Shown here: positions 36,195 through 46,254 of the stretch, in pieces
How positions within the stretch are numbered: position 1 is the stretch's first letter
How the letters are laid out: the number at the start of each line of letters is the position of its first letter
Assembly (NCBI RefSeq): GCF_002007115.1
Contig: NZ_MVAD01000001.1
Span: forward strand, 1,674,001-1,738,000
From: Massilia sp. KIM
GTDB taxonomy: Bacteria > Pseudomonadota > Gammaproteobacteria > Burkholderiales > Burkholderiaceae_D
Reading direction: 5' to 3'
DNA length: 64,000 nucleotides
Notes under the pieces: generated by a model
The model's database searches: none
What the model was told of the DNA's origin: nothing
The model's input: only the letters and a program-made list of their open reading frames with translations
Program-made: the position numbers and the translations under genes

Positions 36195-38227
36195 TGGGCC
36201 AGGTCGATCGCGTACAGGGCGGTGCCCTTGCCGCGCCCGTCGTCCACCGCCAGCTGGCTCACGTTGTGCAGCCCCGCCTCGTGCGCCAGTTCGACCAGGC
36301 CCGGGGCCGAATGGAAGACCACCGGCCCGGCCGTCTTGACCCGGGCGAAGCGCCAGCTGCGCGCCGACCCATGCTGCTGGCGCGTCAGGGTCTTGGTGTC
36401 CTTCACGTAGGCGATCAGGACTTCGCGGTTGTTGTCGGGCGAGGCGATCACGGTCTTGCTGCCGTCCAGCCCCGGGAAGTTGCCGCCGCCGCTGGCGCGG
36501 TAGTTGTTGGTCGCGACCAGGAATTCCTGCCCCGGCTCGACCGGCTTGCCGCGATAGCTGAGCTGGCGGATGCGTTCGCCCGGCGCCTGGGTCACGTCGA
36601 TCTCGTAGCTGACCTCGGGCGAAGTGAGCGTGTCGAAGTTATAGCTCGGCACCGAAAGGTTCACCAGTTCCTGGGGCTCCGCCTTGTGCGGGTCGATGGT
36701 GTTGAAGCGCTGGGCCGCCTTCTCCAGCCAGGCCTTGAGCTGGACGCCGTTGACCTTCACCGCGTACAGGGCGTTCGGGTACAGGTAGAGGTCGGCCGCA
36801 TTGTTCAGCGCGAGCGGGCCGGGTTGCACGTCGGTGTAGTCCGAAGGTCCCGCGAGGCCGCTCTTGAAGGGCGCCGACACCGACAGCACCGGCAGCTTGG
36901 CGTACTGCGGCAGGTTGGCCGCCACGTAGTTCGCCACGTAGGCCGCCTGGGCCTGGTTGACCACCTCGATCGCCGACACGTCGCCGACGTCAGCGAAATA
37001 GGTCGACATGCGGAAGGCCGTGCTGCCCACCGGGGTCTTGACGTAGCGGATGGTGGCCTCGTGCTCTTCCTTCACCAGCGCCATGATGGCGGGGTCGGGT
37101 TCCACGAAGGACTTGGCCCCGGTCTGGGCCGCGCGCGCCTGCACGAAGGTCTTGTCCTTCTCGATCGTCCAGCGCTTGCCGTCGTGCTTCAGGTGCAGGC
37201 CGATCACGCCCAGGTGCTTGCCCCACAGGTTGGCCATCACGGTCGGCACGCCGTGCACGAAGCCGCGCGCCTTGTCCACGCCAGGCAGGTTGAACTGGGC
37301 GACGTTGCTGTCGGGGTTGGGGAAGAGCTGGTGCGAATGCCCCAGCAGCATGGCGTCCACGCCCGGGACCTGGGCCAGGTAGTAGTTGGCGTTCTCCATG
37401 CTTGGCGAATAGCGGCTGGCGTCCAGGCCGCCGTGCGAGATCGCCACCACCAGCTCGGCGCCCTTGGCGCGCATCTCGGGGATGTACTTCTCGGCCGCTT
37501 CGCGCACGCCGGTCGTGTAGACGCGGCCCTCAAGCCAGCGCTTGTCCCACGACATGATGGTCGGCGGGGTGAAGCCGATGATGCCCACCTTGACGGTGGC
37601 GCTCACCGGCTTGCCCTCGGCGTCCACGGCGGCGATCTTCTTCTCGATGATGTGGTAGGGAGAGAACAGGGGCTTGTTGGTCTTCGCGCTGTGGACGTTG
37701 GCCAGCACCAGCGGGAAGGATGGGCCGGCGCACTTCTTCGCCGGCTTCACTCCCTTGACCTCGAAGCGGCTGCCGGTCACCTGCGAGAGAAACGCCAGGC
37801 CGTAGTTGAACTCGTGGTTGCCCACGCCGGCGCCGTCGTAGCCGAGCTGGTTCATCACCTTGTAGATGCTCAGGGTCTGGTCGCAGCGCAGCGGCTTGAC
37901 CAGGGCCTGGTAGTCGGCCAGGGCGCTGCCCTGGATGGTGTCGCCGTTGTCGAGCAGGAGGGTGTTGGGGAATTCCTTGCGCGCCTGGGCGATCAGGCTC
38001 GCGGTGCGGTCCAGGCCGAACGAGGGCTCGCCCACCAGCTTGTAATAGTCGTAACCCACCACGTTCGAGTGCAGGTCGGTGGTTTCCAGCACGGCCAGCA
38101 GCGCCGTCGCGCCGGCGGGCGGCCTGGCGTTCGCCTTGCCTTGCGCATTGGGGGCGGCCAGGGCCGGCAGGCTGAGGAGCGCCGGAACGAGCGCGATGCA
38201 AATCTGATAACGCAAAGTGAGGGCCAT
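36191..38227 (-). CDS. cpdB: Periplasmic 2',3'-cyclic-nucleotide phosphodiesterase/3'-nucleotidase
   Basis: Protein of 678 aa with a signal peptide (to about ALAAP). The N-terminal metallophosphatase domain has ETTDLHSNV, DNGDTIQGS, GNHEFNYG, ISHGGLD and LGHSHQLF. The C-terminal 5'-nucleotidase domain has YNFDTLTSPEVSYEID, in part, which resembles CpdB more than UshA. It scavenges nucleotides in the periplasm. The start at 38227 gives a clean signal peptide; a longer in-frame start at 38284 is less likely. The Sel1-repeat gene downstream is coupled by ATGA. Confidence 0.85.
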   Translation of the reverse strand: MALTLRYQICIALVPALLSLPALAAPNAQGKANARPPAGATALLAVLETTDLHSNVVGYDYYKLVGEPSFGLDRTASLIAQARKEFPNTLLLDNGDTIQGSALADYQALVKPLRCDQTLSIYKVMNQLGYDGAGVGNHEFNYGLAFLSQVTGSRFEVKGVKPAKKCAGPSFPLVLANVHSAKTNKPLFSPYHIIEKKIAAVDAEGKPVSATVKVGIIGFTPPTIMSWDKRWLEGRVYTTGVREAAEKYIPEMRAKGAELVVAISHGGLDASRYSPSMENANYYLAQVPGVDAMLLGHSHQLFPNPDSNVAQFNLPGVDKARGFVHGVPTVMANLWGKHLGVIGLHLKHDGKRWTIEKDKTFVQARAAQTGAKSFVEPDPAIMALVKEEHEATIRYVKTPVGSTAFRMSTYFADVGDVSAIEVVNQAQAAYVANYVAANLPQYAKLPVLSVSAPFKSGLAGPSDYTDVQPGPLALNNAADLYLYPNALYAVKVNGVQLKAWLEKAAQRFNTIDPHKAEPQELVNLSVPSYNFDTLTSPEVSYEIDVTQAPGERIRQLSYRGKPVEPGQEFLVATNNYRASGGGNFPGLDGSKTVIASPDNNREVLIAYVKDTKTLTRQQHGSARSWRFARVKTAGPVVFHSAPGLVELAHEAGLHNVSQLAVDDGRGKGTALYAIDLAQ

Positions 38228-38372
38228 GGGGTTTCCGTTCAGTGGGACCGGGCGATGATACGGTAGCCGCATATGCATGGGCAAGGGAGAAACCCGGCGC
38301 GAGCCCGGTTCCCACCACGCTTGGGGTATAATCTAGGGTTCGATTCAACCCAACAACGAGACTGCCACGACC

Positions 38373-39477
38373 ATGGAAGCTGAACGCATCAATGCCATTT
38401 CGTCCCTGCTGAACGACCTGTCCGGTCGCGAAGCCGAACTTCGGAGGTATCTTTGACTTCGATAAGAAGTCGGAGAAACTAGAACAGGTCAACCAGGAGC
38501 TGGAAGACCCGACCATCTGGAACGACCAGAAACGCGCCCAGGACCTCGGCAAGGAAAAGAAGGCCCTGGAGGGTGTCGTCCTGACGCTGGAGAAAGCGAA
38601 GGCCGACCTCACGGACGCCGCCGACCTGTTCGAGATGGCGCGCGAGGAAGGCGACGACGCCACGCTGGAAGCGGTGGCGGGCGACGCCGCCGAGATCCAG
38701 AAAGTCATCGAGGCGATGGAATTCCGCCGGATGTTCAGCAACCCGATGGACCACGCCAACTGCTTCATCGACATCCAGGCCGGCGCCGGCGGCACAGAGG
38801 CCCAGGACTGGGCGTCCATGCTGCTGCGCCAGTACCTGCGCTATTGCGAGCGCAAGGGCTTCAAGGCCGAGGTCATGGAACAGTCCGAGGGCGAGGTCGC
38901 GGGCATCAAGACCGCCACCATCAAGGTCGAGGGCGAGTACGCCTATGGCCACCTGCGCACCGAAACCGGCGTGCACCGCCTGGTGCGCAAGTCGCCCTTC
39001 GATTCGGCCAACGGACGCCACACCTCGTTCACTTCGCTGTTCGTGTACCCGGAAGTCGACGACTCGATCGAAATCGAGATCAATCCGGCGGACGTGCGCA
39101 TCGACACCTACCGCGCATCGGGCGCGGGCGGCCAGCACATCAACAAGACCGACTCCGCGGTGCGCCTGACGCACGCGCCGACCGGCATCGTGGTGCAGTG
39201 CCAGAACGACCGCTCGCAGCACCGCAACAAGGCCGAAGCCTTCGACATGCTGCGCGCCAAGCTCTACGAGCTGGAGCTGCGCAAGCGCATGAGCGAGCAG
39301 CAGAAGCTGGAAGACTCCAAGACCGACGTCGGCTGGGGCCACCAGATCCGCTCCTACGTGCTGGACCAGTCGCGCATCAAGGACCTGCGCACCGGCTTCG
39401 AGACCGGCAACACCAAGAACGTGCTGGACGGCGACCTGGACGACTTCATCTCCGCTTCGCTCAAGCAGGGCATCTAG
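38373..39477 (+). CDS. prfB: Peptide chain release factor 2 (programmed +1 frameshift)
   Basis: RF2 of 367 aa made from two frames. Codons 1-27 run from ATG 38373 to CTT 38451-38453, then in-frame TGA 38454-38456. Ribosomes shift +1 to GAC 38455-38457 and read on to 39477. The second frame contains the SPF tripeptide (RKSPFDS) that reads UGA/UAA and the GGQ motif ([12 protein letters not shown]) that triggers hydrolysis. The gene is followed one base later by a HAD gene and then lysS, matching the common prfB-lysS pairing. The stop codon is autoregulatory, not a mutation. Confidence 0.97.
38443..38457 (+). promoter_or_regulatory. prfB programmed frameshift site
   Basis: An internal Shine-Dalgarno-like GGAGG (38443-38447) precedes the slippery CTT-T (38451-38454) and the in-frame TGA followed by C, the poorest RF2 termination context. 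This matches the conserved prfB recoding signal: low RF2 makes the ribosome pause and slip, restoring RF2 synthesis. Confidence 0.93.
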
Positions 39478-39478
39478 G

Positions 39479-40141
39479 ATGGGCCAGACCACCCGCGCAT
39501 TCGTGTTCGACATGGACGGCACCATCGTCGACAACATGGACTTCCATACCCGCTCGTGGATCGCCTTCTTCGAGCGCCGCGGCGTCACGGTCGATGCGGA
39601 CGAGTTCTTCCGCACCACGGCCGGCCGCCAGGGCAAGGAGATCATCGGCTCCCACCTGCAGGAGGAGTTCGGCGAGGACGACATCGCCCTGCTGATCCAT
39701 GAGAAGGAAGCCGTCTACCGCGAGCTCTACGCGCCCCACCTCGAGGCCGTCGCCGGCTTCGAGGACGTGATCGCGACCGCCAGGGCCAACGGCGCCAAGC
39801 TGGCCGTGGCCACCGCCGCGCCGCCGGCGAACATCGCCTTCACCCTCGACGGCCTCGACCTGCGCCGCCACTTCGACGCGATCGTCGGCGCCGCCGACGT
39901 CGCGCGCGGCAAGCCGCATCCGGACGTGTTCCTGAAGGCGGCCGAGCGCTGCGGCGTCGCGCCCGAGCACTGCATCGTGTTCGAGGACGCGCCGCTGGGC
40001 GTGGAAGCGGCGCGCCGCGCCGGCATGCGCTGCGTGGTCCTGACGACCACCCTGCCCGCCAGCGCCTTCGCCGAATTCGACAATGTCGTGGCCATCGTCA
40101 ACGATTTCACGGCCCTGGACGTTGACGCTTTGTTCGCCTGA
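39479..40141 (+). CDS. HAD-superfamily phosphatase (beta-phosphoglucomutase-like)
   Basis: Protein of 220 aa with HAD motif I VFDMDGTIVDN (nucleophile Asp), a helical cap, motif II AVATAAPP, motif III Lys in GKPHPDVF and motif IV VFEDAPLGVEAA. It belongs to the subfamily of small-sugar phosphatases and beta-phosphoglucomutases. It starts one base after prfB and precedes lysS by 27 bp, so it is co-transcribed with translation genes. The substrate is not predictable. Confidence 0.88.
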   Translation: MGQTTRAFVFDMDGTIVDNMDFHTRSWIAFFERRGVTVDADEFFRTTAGRQGKEIIGSHLQEEFGEDDIALLIHEKEAVYRELYAPHLEAVAGFEDVIATARANGAKLAVATAAPPANIAFTLDGLDLRRHFDAIVGAADVARGKPHPDVFLKAAERCGVAPEHCIVFEDAPLGVEAARRAGMRCVVLTTTLPASAFAEFDNVVAIVNDFTALDVDALFA

Positions 40142-40168
40142 CAACTCACACAGAACCACCCACCCATC

Positions 40169-41704
40169 ATGACTACGGAAAACCAAGACCAGGCGCCCAT
40201 CGTGGCCGCCGACGAGAACAAGATCATGGCCGAGCGCCGCGCCAAGCTGGCCGCCATCCGCCAGCAAGGCCAGGCCTTCCCCAACGACTTCGTTCCCCAG
40301 GACAAGGCTGCCGACCTGCAGGAGACCTACCGCGGCAAGTCGCGCGAGGAACTCGAAGCCGAACCGGTGAAGGTGGTGCTGGCCGGGCGCATGATGCTCA
40401 AGCGTGAAGCCGGCAAGAAGGCCGCTTTCGCGACCCTGCAGGATTCCTCGGGCCCGATGGCCGATGGCCGCATCCAGATCTACGTCACCCTGGATAACGC
40501 CGGCGCGCAGGCGATGGAAGCCCTGCACCACTACGACCTGGGCGACATCCTGGGCGTGGAAGGCACGCTGTTCAAGACCAAGACCGACGAGTTGACCGTC
40601 AAGGTGAGCACCCTGCGCCTGATCGCCAAGTCGCTGCGCCCGCTGCCGGACAAGTTCCACGGCCTGCACGACCAGGAGACCAAATACCGCCAGCGCTACG
40701 TCGACCTGATCATGAATGAGGAGACGCGCCGCACCTTCAAGGCGCGCACCGCCGCGATGTCCTCCATCCGCCGCTTCATGGAGAAGCACAACTTCATGGA
40801 AGTCGAGACGCCGATGCTGCACCCGATCCCGGGCGGCGCGGCGGCCAAGCCCTTCATCACCCACCACAACGCGCTGGACATGGAAATGTACCTGCGCATC
40901 GCGCCCGAGCTTTACCTGAAGCGCCTGGTGGTGGGCGGTTTCGACCGCGTGTTCGAGATCAACCGCAACTTCCGCAACGAAGGCGTGTCGGTCCGTCACA
41001 ACCCGGAATTCACGATGATGGAATTCTATGCGGCCTACACCGACTACAAGTGGATCATGGACTTCACCGAGCAGGTGATCCGCCAGGCCGCGATCGACGC
41101 CCACGGCAGCGCCGTGCTGACCTACGGCGGCCGCGAGCTGGACCTGTCCAAGCCCTTCCAGCGCCTGACCATCGTCGAGGCGATCGACAAGTACGCACCG
41201 GGCTATACCCCGGAGCAGCTGAACGACGCCGGCTTCATCAAGCAGGAACTGGCGAAGTTCGGCGTCAAGCCCTTCGCCACCGCCGGCCTGGGCGCGCTGC
41301 AGCTGGCGCTGTTCGAGGAGACCGCGGAAGCCCTGCTGTGGGAGCCGACCTTCATCATCGACTACCCGGTCGAAGTCTCGCCGCTGGCGCGCGCCTCTGA
41401 CACCCGGGAGGGCATCACCGAGCGCTTCGAGCTGTTCATGGTGGGCCGCGAGATCGCCAACGGCTTCTCGGAGCTGAACGATCCGGAAGACCAGGCCGCG
41501 CGCTTCCTGGCCCAGGTGGCCGCCAAGGACGCGGGCGACGAGGAGGCGATGTACTACGACGCCGACTACATCCGCGCGCTGGAATACGGCATGCCGCCGG
41601 CGGGCGGCTGCGGCATCGGCATCGACCGCCTGATGATGCTGATCACCGATTCGCCGAACATCCGCGACGTGCTGCTGTTCCCGCACCTGCGCAAGGAAGA
41701 CTGA
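40169..41704 (+). CDS. lysS: Lysyl-tRNA synthetase, class II
   Basis: Enzyme of 511 aa with an N-terminal OB-fold anticodon-binding domain (about 60-175; [20 protein letters not shown], in part) and the class II catalytic core. Motif 1 surrounds [15 protein letters not shown], motif 2 is [19 protein letters not shown], in part, and motif 3 is [12 protein letters not shown]. It charges tRNA-Lys. It is the last gene of prfB-HAD-lysS and is followed by an intrinsic terminator. Confidence 0.97.
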   Translation: MTTENQDQAPIVAADENKIMAERRAKLAAIRQQGQAFPNDFVPQDKAADLQETYRGKSREELEAEPVKVVLAGRMMLKREAGKKAAFATLQDSSGPMADGRIQIYVTLDNAGAQAMEALHHYDLGDILGVEGTLFKTKTDELTVKVSTLRLIAKSLRPLPDKFHGLHDQETKYRQRYVDLIMNEETRRTFKARTAAMSSIRRFMEKHNFMEVETPMLHPIPGGAAAKPFITHHNALDMEMYLRIAPELYLKRLVVGGFDRVFEINRNFRNEGVSVRHNPEFTMMEFYAAYTDYKWIMDFTEQVIRQAAIDAHGSAVLTYGGRELDLSKPFQRLTIVEAIDKYAPGYTPEQLNDAGFIKQELAKFGVKPFATAGLGALQLALFEETAEALLWEPTFIIDYPVEVSPLARASDTREGITERFELFMVGREIANGFSELNDPEDQAARFLAQVAAKDAGDEEAMYYDADYIRALEYGMPPAGGCGIGIDRLMMLITDSPNIRDVLLFPHLRKED

Positions 41705-41745
41705 GCGGAATTACGGGGAAGTGTGGCCGCGAAGGCGGCCAAGTG

Positions 41746-41780
41746 AAAAGGCGGCGTGCGAAGGCACGGCCGCCTTTTTT
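41746..41780 (+). terminator. Intrinsic terminator after lysS
   Basis: AAAAGGCGGC (41746-41755) pairs with GCCGCCTTTT (41769-41778), and an inner GTGC/GCAC extends the stem around a GAAG tetraloop with one bulged G. A T-run follows. It is well placed 42 bp after the lysS stop. Confidence 0.92.
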
Positions 41781-41820
41781 GTTTGTCCTGCAAGGCGTCC
41801 ACAAACCATGACCATGACCC

Positions 41821-41840
41821 TGATCGTGATCGTGATCGTG
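41821..41840. repeat. TGATCG hexamer repeat
   Basis: Three perfect TGATCG units plus TG lie in the non-coding gap after lysS. No function is evident. Confidence 0.6.
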
Positions 41841-41910
41841 TCCGTGAGACGCCCGCGCGCGGATTAGGGGGAGCACGCAACCGACTGCATTAGCACCCAT
41901 AGCCCCAAGC

Positions 41911-42016
41911 CCGTCATTCCGGCGAAGGCCGGAATCCAAGTTTGCGTGAAGGGCCACTACGCTTGAAGTCAGTGGGACGCGACGAACTTGGATTCCGGCC
42001 TTCGCCGGAATGACGG
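41911..42016. repeat. REP-like inverted repeat pair
   Basis: A 32-bp sequence beginning CCGTCATTCCGGCGAAGG (41911-41942) is repeated as a perfect reverse complement at 41985-42016, around a 42-bp spacer. Each arm also contains a smaller palindrome (CCGGCGAAGGCCGG). The CGTCATTCC-GCGAAGGC-GGAATCCA pattern is a widespread extragenic palindrome in proteobacteria. It sits between the ends of convergent lysS and ppnN, where it could also act in termination or mRNA protection. Confidence 0.88.
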
Positions 42017-42053
42017 TTTTGCGGCTAACTATACGGAAGCTGTCTGCCTGATC

Positions 42054-43424
42054 TTACTGGACCACGGTATAGCACGGCGTATAGGCCTTGCCCGGCAACT
42101 TCATGCGGCTCTGCTCCACGAAGGACGCCAGCAGCGCATCCATCGGCCCCATGATCGCGCTCTCACCCGAAATCTCGTACTTCCCGTGCTGTTCGATCGC
42201 CCGGATCCCCTCTTCCTTGACGTTACCCGCCACCACCCCCGAGAAGGCGCGGCGCAGATCCGCCGCCAGCAGATGCGATTCCTGGTTGCGGTGCAGGTTC
42301 AGGTTGCGCATGTTCTCGTGCGTCGGGCGGAAAGGCTTCTGGAATTCGTGGTCGATCTTCAGGCGCCAATTGAAATAATAGGCGTCGCTGTGCGCCTTGC
42401 GGTATTCGCGCACCAGCTTGATCCCCGCTTCCATCTCGCGCGCCACCGCCTCCGGATCGTCGATGATGATCTTGTAGCGGCGCTGGGCCTTCTCGCCCAG
42501 GGTCAGGCCGATGAAGTGGTCGATCTGGGCGAAATACTCGCGCGCCGTCGCCGGGCCGGTGAAGATCAGCGGGAAGGGAATCTCGGCGTTGTCCGGGTGC
42601 AGCAGGATGCCGAGGATGTACAGGATTTCCTCGCAAGTGCCGGCCCCGCCCGGGAACACGACGATGCCGTGCCCGGTGCGGACAAACGCCTCGAGGCGCT
42701 TCTCGATGTCCGGCATGATCACCAGGTCGTTCACGATCGGGTTCGGCGACTCGGCGGCGATGATGCCCGGCTCCGAAATGCCCAGGTAGCGCCCGCCGTG
42801 GCGGCGCTGCTTGGCGTGGCCGATCGCCGCGCCCTTCATCGGGCCCTTCATCGCGCCCGGGCCACAGCCGGTGCAGATGTCGAGCTCGCGCAGTCCCAGC
42901 GCGTATCCGACGTGCTTGGTGTAGTTGTACTCGTTGCGGCTGATCGAGTGGCCGCCCCAGCACACCACCAGGTTGGGATTGCGCTGCGGCTGCAGCACGT
43001 TGGCGTTGCGCAGGATGTGGAACACCGCGTCGGTGATGCCTTCGGTGCGCGACAGGTCGAATTTGGGATTGTCGGTGACGTCGAAATGGACGTACACGAT
43101 GTCGCGCAGCACCGCGAACAGGTGCTCGTGGATACCCTTGATCATTTTGCCGTCGACGAAGGCATGGGCCGGCGCGCCGCGGATGTCGAGCTTGATGCCG
43201 CGCTCGCGCTGCAGGATGCTGATATCGAAACTGGCATAGCGCTCCATCAGCTCCTTGCCGTCGTCGATGTCGCTGCCGCTGTTCAGGACCGCGAGCGCGC
43301 ATTTGCGGAAGATGTCGTACAGGCCGGCCTTGCTGGTGTCGAGCAGCTTGGCCACTTCGGCCTTGGACAGCACTTCCAGCCGTCCTTCGGGGGAAATCAG
43401 CGTATCGACTACTTCGTGGGTCAT
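42054..43424 (-). CDS. ppnN: Nucleotide 5'-monophosphate nucleosidase PpnN
   Basis: Protein of 456 aa matching PpnN/YgdH, the pyrimidine/purine nucleotide nucleosidase. The central LOG-like Rossmann domain has CTGCGPGAMKGPMKGAA and the PGGxGTxxE signature (FPGGAGTCEE). It is flanked by the family's N-terminal (about 1-130) and C-terminal extensions. PpnN splits nucleoside monophosphates into base and ribose phosphate and in E. coli is stimulated by (p)ppGpp. Length is normal for the family, and the gene is monocistronic. Confidence 0.92.
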   Translation of the reverse strand: MTHEVVDTLISPEGRLEVLSKAEVAKLLDTSKAGLYDIFRKCALAVLNSGSDIDDGKELMERYASFDISILQRERGIKLDIRGAPAHAFVDGKMIKGIHEHLFAVLRDIVYVHFDVTDNPKFDLSRTEGITDAVFHILRNANVLQPQRNPNLVVCWGGHSISRNEYNYTKHVGYALGLRELDICTGCGPGAMKGPMKGAAIGHAKQRRHGGRYLGISEPGIIAAESPNPIVNDLVIMPDIEKRLEAFVRTGHGIVVFPGGAGTCEEILYILGILLHPDNAEIPFPLIFTGPATAREYFAQIDHFIGLTLGEKAQRRYKIIIDDPEAVAREMEAGIKLVREYRKAHSDAYYFNWRLKIDHEFQKPFRPTHENMRNLNLHRNQESHLLAADLRRAFSGVVAGNVKEEGIRAIEQHGKYEISGESAIMGPMDALLASFVEQSRMKLPGKAYTPCYTVVQ

Positions 43425-43670
43425 GGTGTTCTATTCCTTTTCTCTTCTTAAAAACGCACTAGCCTGGTTGGCAATATACGCCAAAGCGCAAGGTTTTGCC
43501 TCTGCCACGCACCACCTCCGTGCATGGTCTTGCGCGCGTAATAACACAACCGGAAAAAATTCGCTGGATGCGGGGAATATGCACTAGAATGCGAGCCTAA
43601 TTGGAATTCCGGCATGCCGAATCTCCAACCATTCCATCAATCGAGACAAATATCATTTCGGAGGAACCGC

Positions 43671-45176
43671 ATGAGCGGTGCAGCTAATACACCCGCCAAG
43701 GGACCTATTCCGGAATTCAAGCAGATCATGGGCCACCCAGCACCGCTGTGGATGCTGTTCATGACCGAATTCTGGGAGCGTTTCGCGTTTTACGGCATTC
43801 GTTGGGCCCTGGTGCTCTACATCGTCGCCCAATTCTATGGCGGCGACGCGGTCGGACAGGCCGACGCCAACCTGACCTACGGTTCCTACCTGGCGCTGGT
43901 CTATGCCGGCGCCGTCTTCGGCGGCTACGTGGCTGACCGCGTGATCGGCTACCAGCGCTCCATCCTGGTCGGCGCGATCTTCATGGCCGCCGGCCTGTTC
44001 ATGATCACCATCCCGAGCCAGGACGTGTTCAAGCTCGGCCTGGCCACCATCATCGTCGGCAACGGCATGTTCAAGCCGAACATCTCGGCCATGGTCGGCC
44101 AGCTCTACGCGCTGAACGACACCCGCCGCGATTCGGGCTTCACCATCTTCTACATGGGCATCAACGCAGGCGCCTTCATCTCGCCGATCCTGACCCAGCA
44201 ACTGGCCCAGAACGTCTTCAACACCGGCGACACCCCGGCCTACAAGATCGTGTTCTTCGCCTCGGGCGTGGGCATGCTGCTGTCGCTGGTGTGGTTCTAC
44301 ATCGGCCGCAAGCAGCTCAAGGGCATCGGCGCACCGGTCGGCGACCTGGCCAACCCGAAGCGCCTGATCGGCGTGATCGTCGGCTCGCTGGTCGTGATCC
44401 CGATCGTCTACCTGCTGCTGCAGGCCGGCGCGGCCAACCTGCAGATCGTGCTGACCGTGCTGTTCATCATCCTGGCCCTGATGCTGATCGTCGAAGGCGT
44501 GCGCGAAGGCGCGGTCTCGCGCGACAAGACCATCGCCATGATGATCATCTTCTTCTTCAACATCCTGTTCTGGTGCTTCTTCGAGCAGGCCGGCAGCTCC
44601 TTCACCTTCCTGGCCGACCAGATCGTGAACCGCGGTTTCGGCGACTGGACCTTCCCGGTGGCCTGGTTCCAGTCGGTGAACTCGATCGCCATCATAGTCT
44701 GCGCGCCGATCATCGCCGCGATCTGGGTGATGCTGGGCAAGCGCAACGCCAACCCCTCGATCCCGCGCAAGTTCGGCCTGGGCATCATCTTCAACGGCCT
44801 GGCCTTCGGCCTGCTGATGTACGCCCTGACCCAGCTCATCGACGACAACGGCAAGATCCCGTTCTGGACCCTGTTCATGGTCTACGTGATCCAGTCCATC
44901 GGTGAACTCTGCCTGTCGCCGATCGGCCTGTCGATGGTGACCAAGCTGGCACCGACCCGCCTGGTGGGCCTGGGCATGGGCGGCTGGTTCCTGTCGACCG
45001 GCATCGGCAACAACCTGTCGGGCATCTTCGCCTCGCACGTGTCGGGCGAGACCGGCATGTCGGCCGCCTCGGCCCTGGACGGCTACACCTTCGGCTTCTG
45101 GATCCTGCTGGGCGGCGGCGTGCTGCTGTTCCTGCTCGCGCCGCTCATCCAGAAATTGATGCACGGCGTGAAGTAA
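43671..45176 (+). CDS. POT-family proton-coupled peptide transporter
   Basis: Protein of 501 aa with 12-14 membrane helices. The POT signature EFWERFAFYGIR (the ExxER proton-coupling motif) is in helix 1, with NGMFKPNISAMVGQLY and GINAGAFISP further on. Members import di- and tripeptides with protons. The start at 43671 has GGAGG six bases upstream; upstream in-frame starts lack one. A terminator follows the gene. Confidence 0.92.
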   Translation: MSGAANTPAKGPIPEFKQIMGHPAPLWMLFMTEFWERFAFYGIRWALVLYIVAQFYGGDAVGQADANLTYGSYLALVYAGAVFGGYVADRVIGYQRSILVGAIFMAAGLFMITIPSQDVFKLGLATIIVGNGMFKPNISAMVGQLYALNDTRRDSGFTIFYMGINAGAFISPILTQQLAQNVFNTGDTPAYKIVFFASGVGMLLSLVWFYIGRKQLKGIGAPVGDLANPKRLIGVIVGSLVVIPIVYLLLQAGAANLQIVLTVLFIILALMLIVEGVREGAVSRDKTIAMMIIFFFNILFWCFFEQAGSSFTFLADQIVNRGFGDWTFPVAWFQSVNSIAIIVCAPIIAAIWVMLGKRNANPSIPRKFGLGIIFNGLAFGLLMYALTQLIDDNGKIPFWTLFMVYVIQSIGELCLSPIGLSMVTKLAPTRLVGLGMGGWFLSTGIGNNLSGIFASHVSGETGMSAASALDGYTFGFWILLGGGVLLFLLAPLIQKLMHGVK

Positions 45177-45200
45177 GCGCCACCTCGGCCTCGAGCAAGA

Positions 45201-45230
45201 ACGGCAGCCCGCGTGGCTGCCGTTTTTTTT
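45201..45230 (+). terminator. Intrinsic terminator after the peptide transporter
   Basis: ACGGCAGCC (45201-45209) pairs with GGCTGCCGT (45215-45223) around a five-base loop and is followed by a run of T. It lies 25 bp after the transporter stop, ahead of the convergent LysR gene. Confidence 0.93.
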
Positions 45231-45250
45231 GATCGGGGCCTCGGCGCGCT

Positions 45251-46150
45251 TCACGCCCTGTCCAGCTGCCCCCGCATCTCCTCCATCTCCGCCACCATCC
45301 AGTCCCTGAAGCGCTGCACCTTGAGCATGTGCTCCTTGTGCGGATTGGCCAGGAACTTGTAGCCGTTCCCGAAGGGTGCGCTGCGGCAGGCGATCTTGCG
45401 CAGCGCCCCCGAAGCGATGTCCTGGAACGCGATCCCGTAGGGCACCAGGGCCACGCCCTGCCCCGCCACCGCCGCCTGCACCAGCACGCCCCAGTGGCTG
45501 TAGCCGCGGGAAAAATCGTACTTGCCCTTGAGCGCCTTGTTCTCGTTCAGCAGCTGCAGCCAGGCCTCCGGCGACTGCTCGACCAGCAGGCGGACATTGG
45601 GCAGATCGGCCAGCGTCAGGTCCGGGTGGCTAGGGGGCAGGAGTTCGGGACTGTAGACCGGCACCAGGCGCTCGCGGAACAGCACTGCCGGATCGCCCTC
45701 GCGCACCGGCCCGTAGCGGATCGCCACGTCGGTGCTGTCCGCATGCAGGTCGACCGGCGCGTCGTTCGAGTCGATGCGGATGTCCAGCTCCGGATACAGC
45801 TTGGTGAAGCGGTGCATGCGCGGCACCAGCCACTTGATCGCGAAGGAATGGGTGGTCGAGATGCGCAGCACCGATTCCTCGTCGCCGCGCTGCAGGGCCG
45901 CCACCTTGGCGCGCAGGTCGCCCAGCATGCGGCCGGTGGCGATCGCCAGCTCCTGCCCTTTTTCCGTGAGCGAGATGTGGCGGGGATGACGCACGAAGAG
46001 CGGAAACCCGATGTTCTCCTCGAGCTGCTTGACCTGCAAACTGACCGCCGCCGGCGTCTTGTGCAGCTCGCGCGCGGCCAGCTTGAAGCTGCCCCAACGC
46101 GCCGCGCACTCGAAGTCGATCAGCCCGGAAAGGCTGCGCAAGGGCTTCAT
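45251..46150 (-). CDS. LysR-family transcriptional regulator (GcvA-like)
   Basis: Regulator of 299 aa. An N-terminal winged helix (FECAARWGSFKLAARELHKTPAAVS, in part) and a substrate-binding domain (about 90-290). The RISTTHSFAIKWLVPRM and ADSTDVAIRYG segments place it in the GcvA-like branch. ATG 46150 is chosen because GGAGG lies just upstream; ATG 46165 is an alternative. It is divergent from the epimerase-like gene over about 100 bp, so that gene is its likely target in addition to itself. Confidence 0.88.
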   Translation of the reverse strand: MKPLRSLSGLIDFECAARWGSFKLAARELHKTPAAVSLQVKQLEENIGFPLFVRHPRHISLTEKGQELAIATGRMLGDLRAKVAALQRGDEESVLRISTTHSFAIKWLVPRMHRFTKLYPELDIRIDSNDAPVDLHADSTDVAIRYGPVREGDPAVLFRERLVPVYSPELLPPSHPDLTLADLPNVRLLVEQSPEAWLQLLNENKALKGKYDFSRGYSHWGVLVQAAVAGQGVALVPYGIAFQDIASGALRKIACRSAPFGNGYKFLANPHKEHMLKVQRFRDWMVAEMEEMRGQLDRA

Positions 46151-46254
46151 GGGCCCTCCATGCATAAGTTATTCTTATTCAATCCACTACTTTTTCTAGT
46201 TTGAGGAATTTTACTGCTAGACGGAAAATATAGCCGAACACACAAGGAAAAGTC

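Noticed and set aside
38454..38456. prfB as a broken gene because of the early stop
   Set aside because: The TGA sits in the standard recoding context; this is the normal programmed frameshift.
41821..41840. TGATCG repeats as a CRISPR or origin element
   Set aside because: Only three hexamers without spacers or DnaA boxes; no CRISPR array or origin features nearby.
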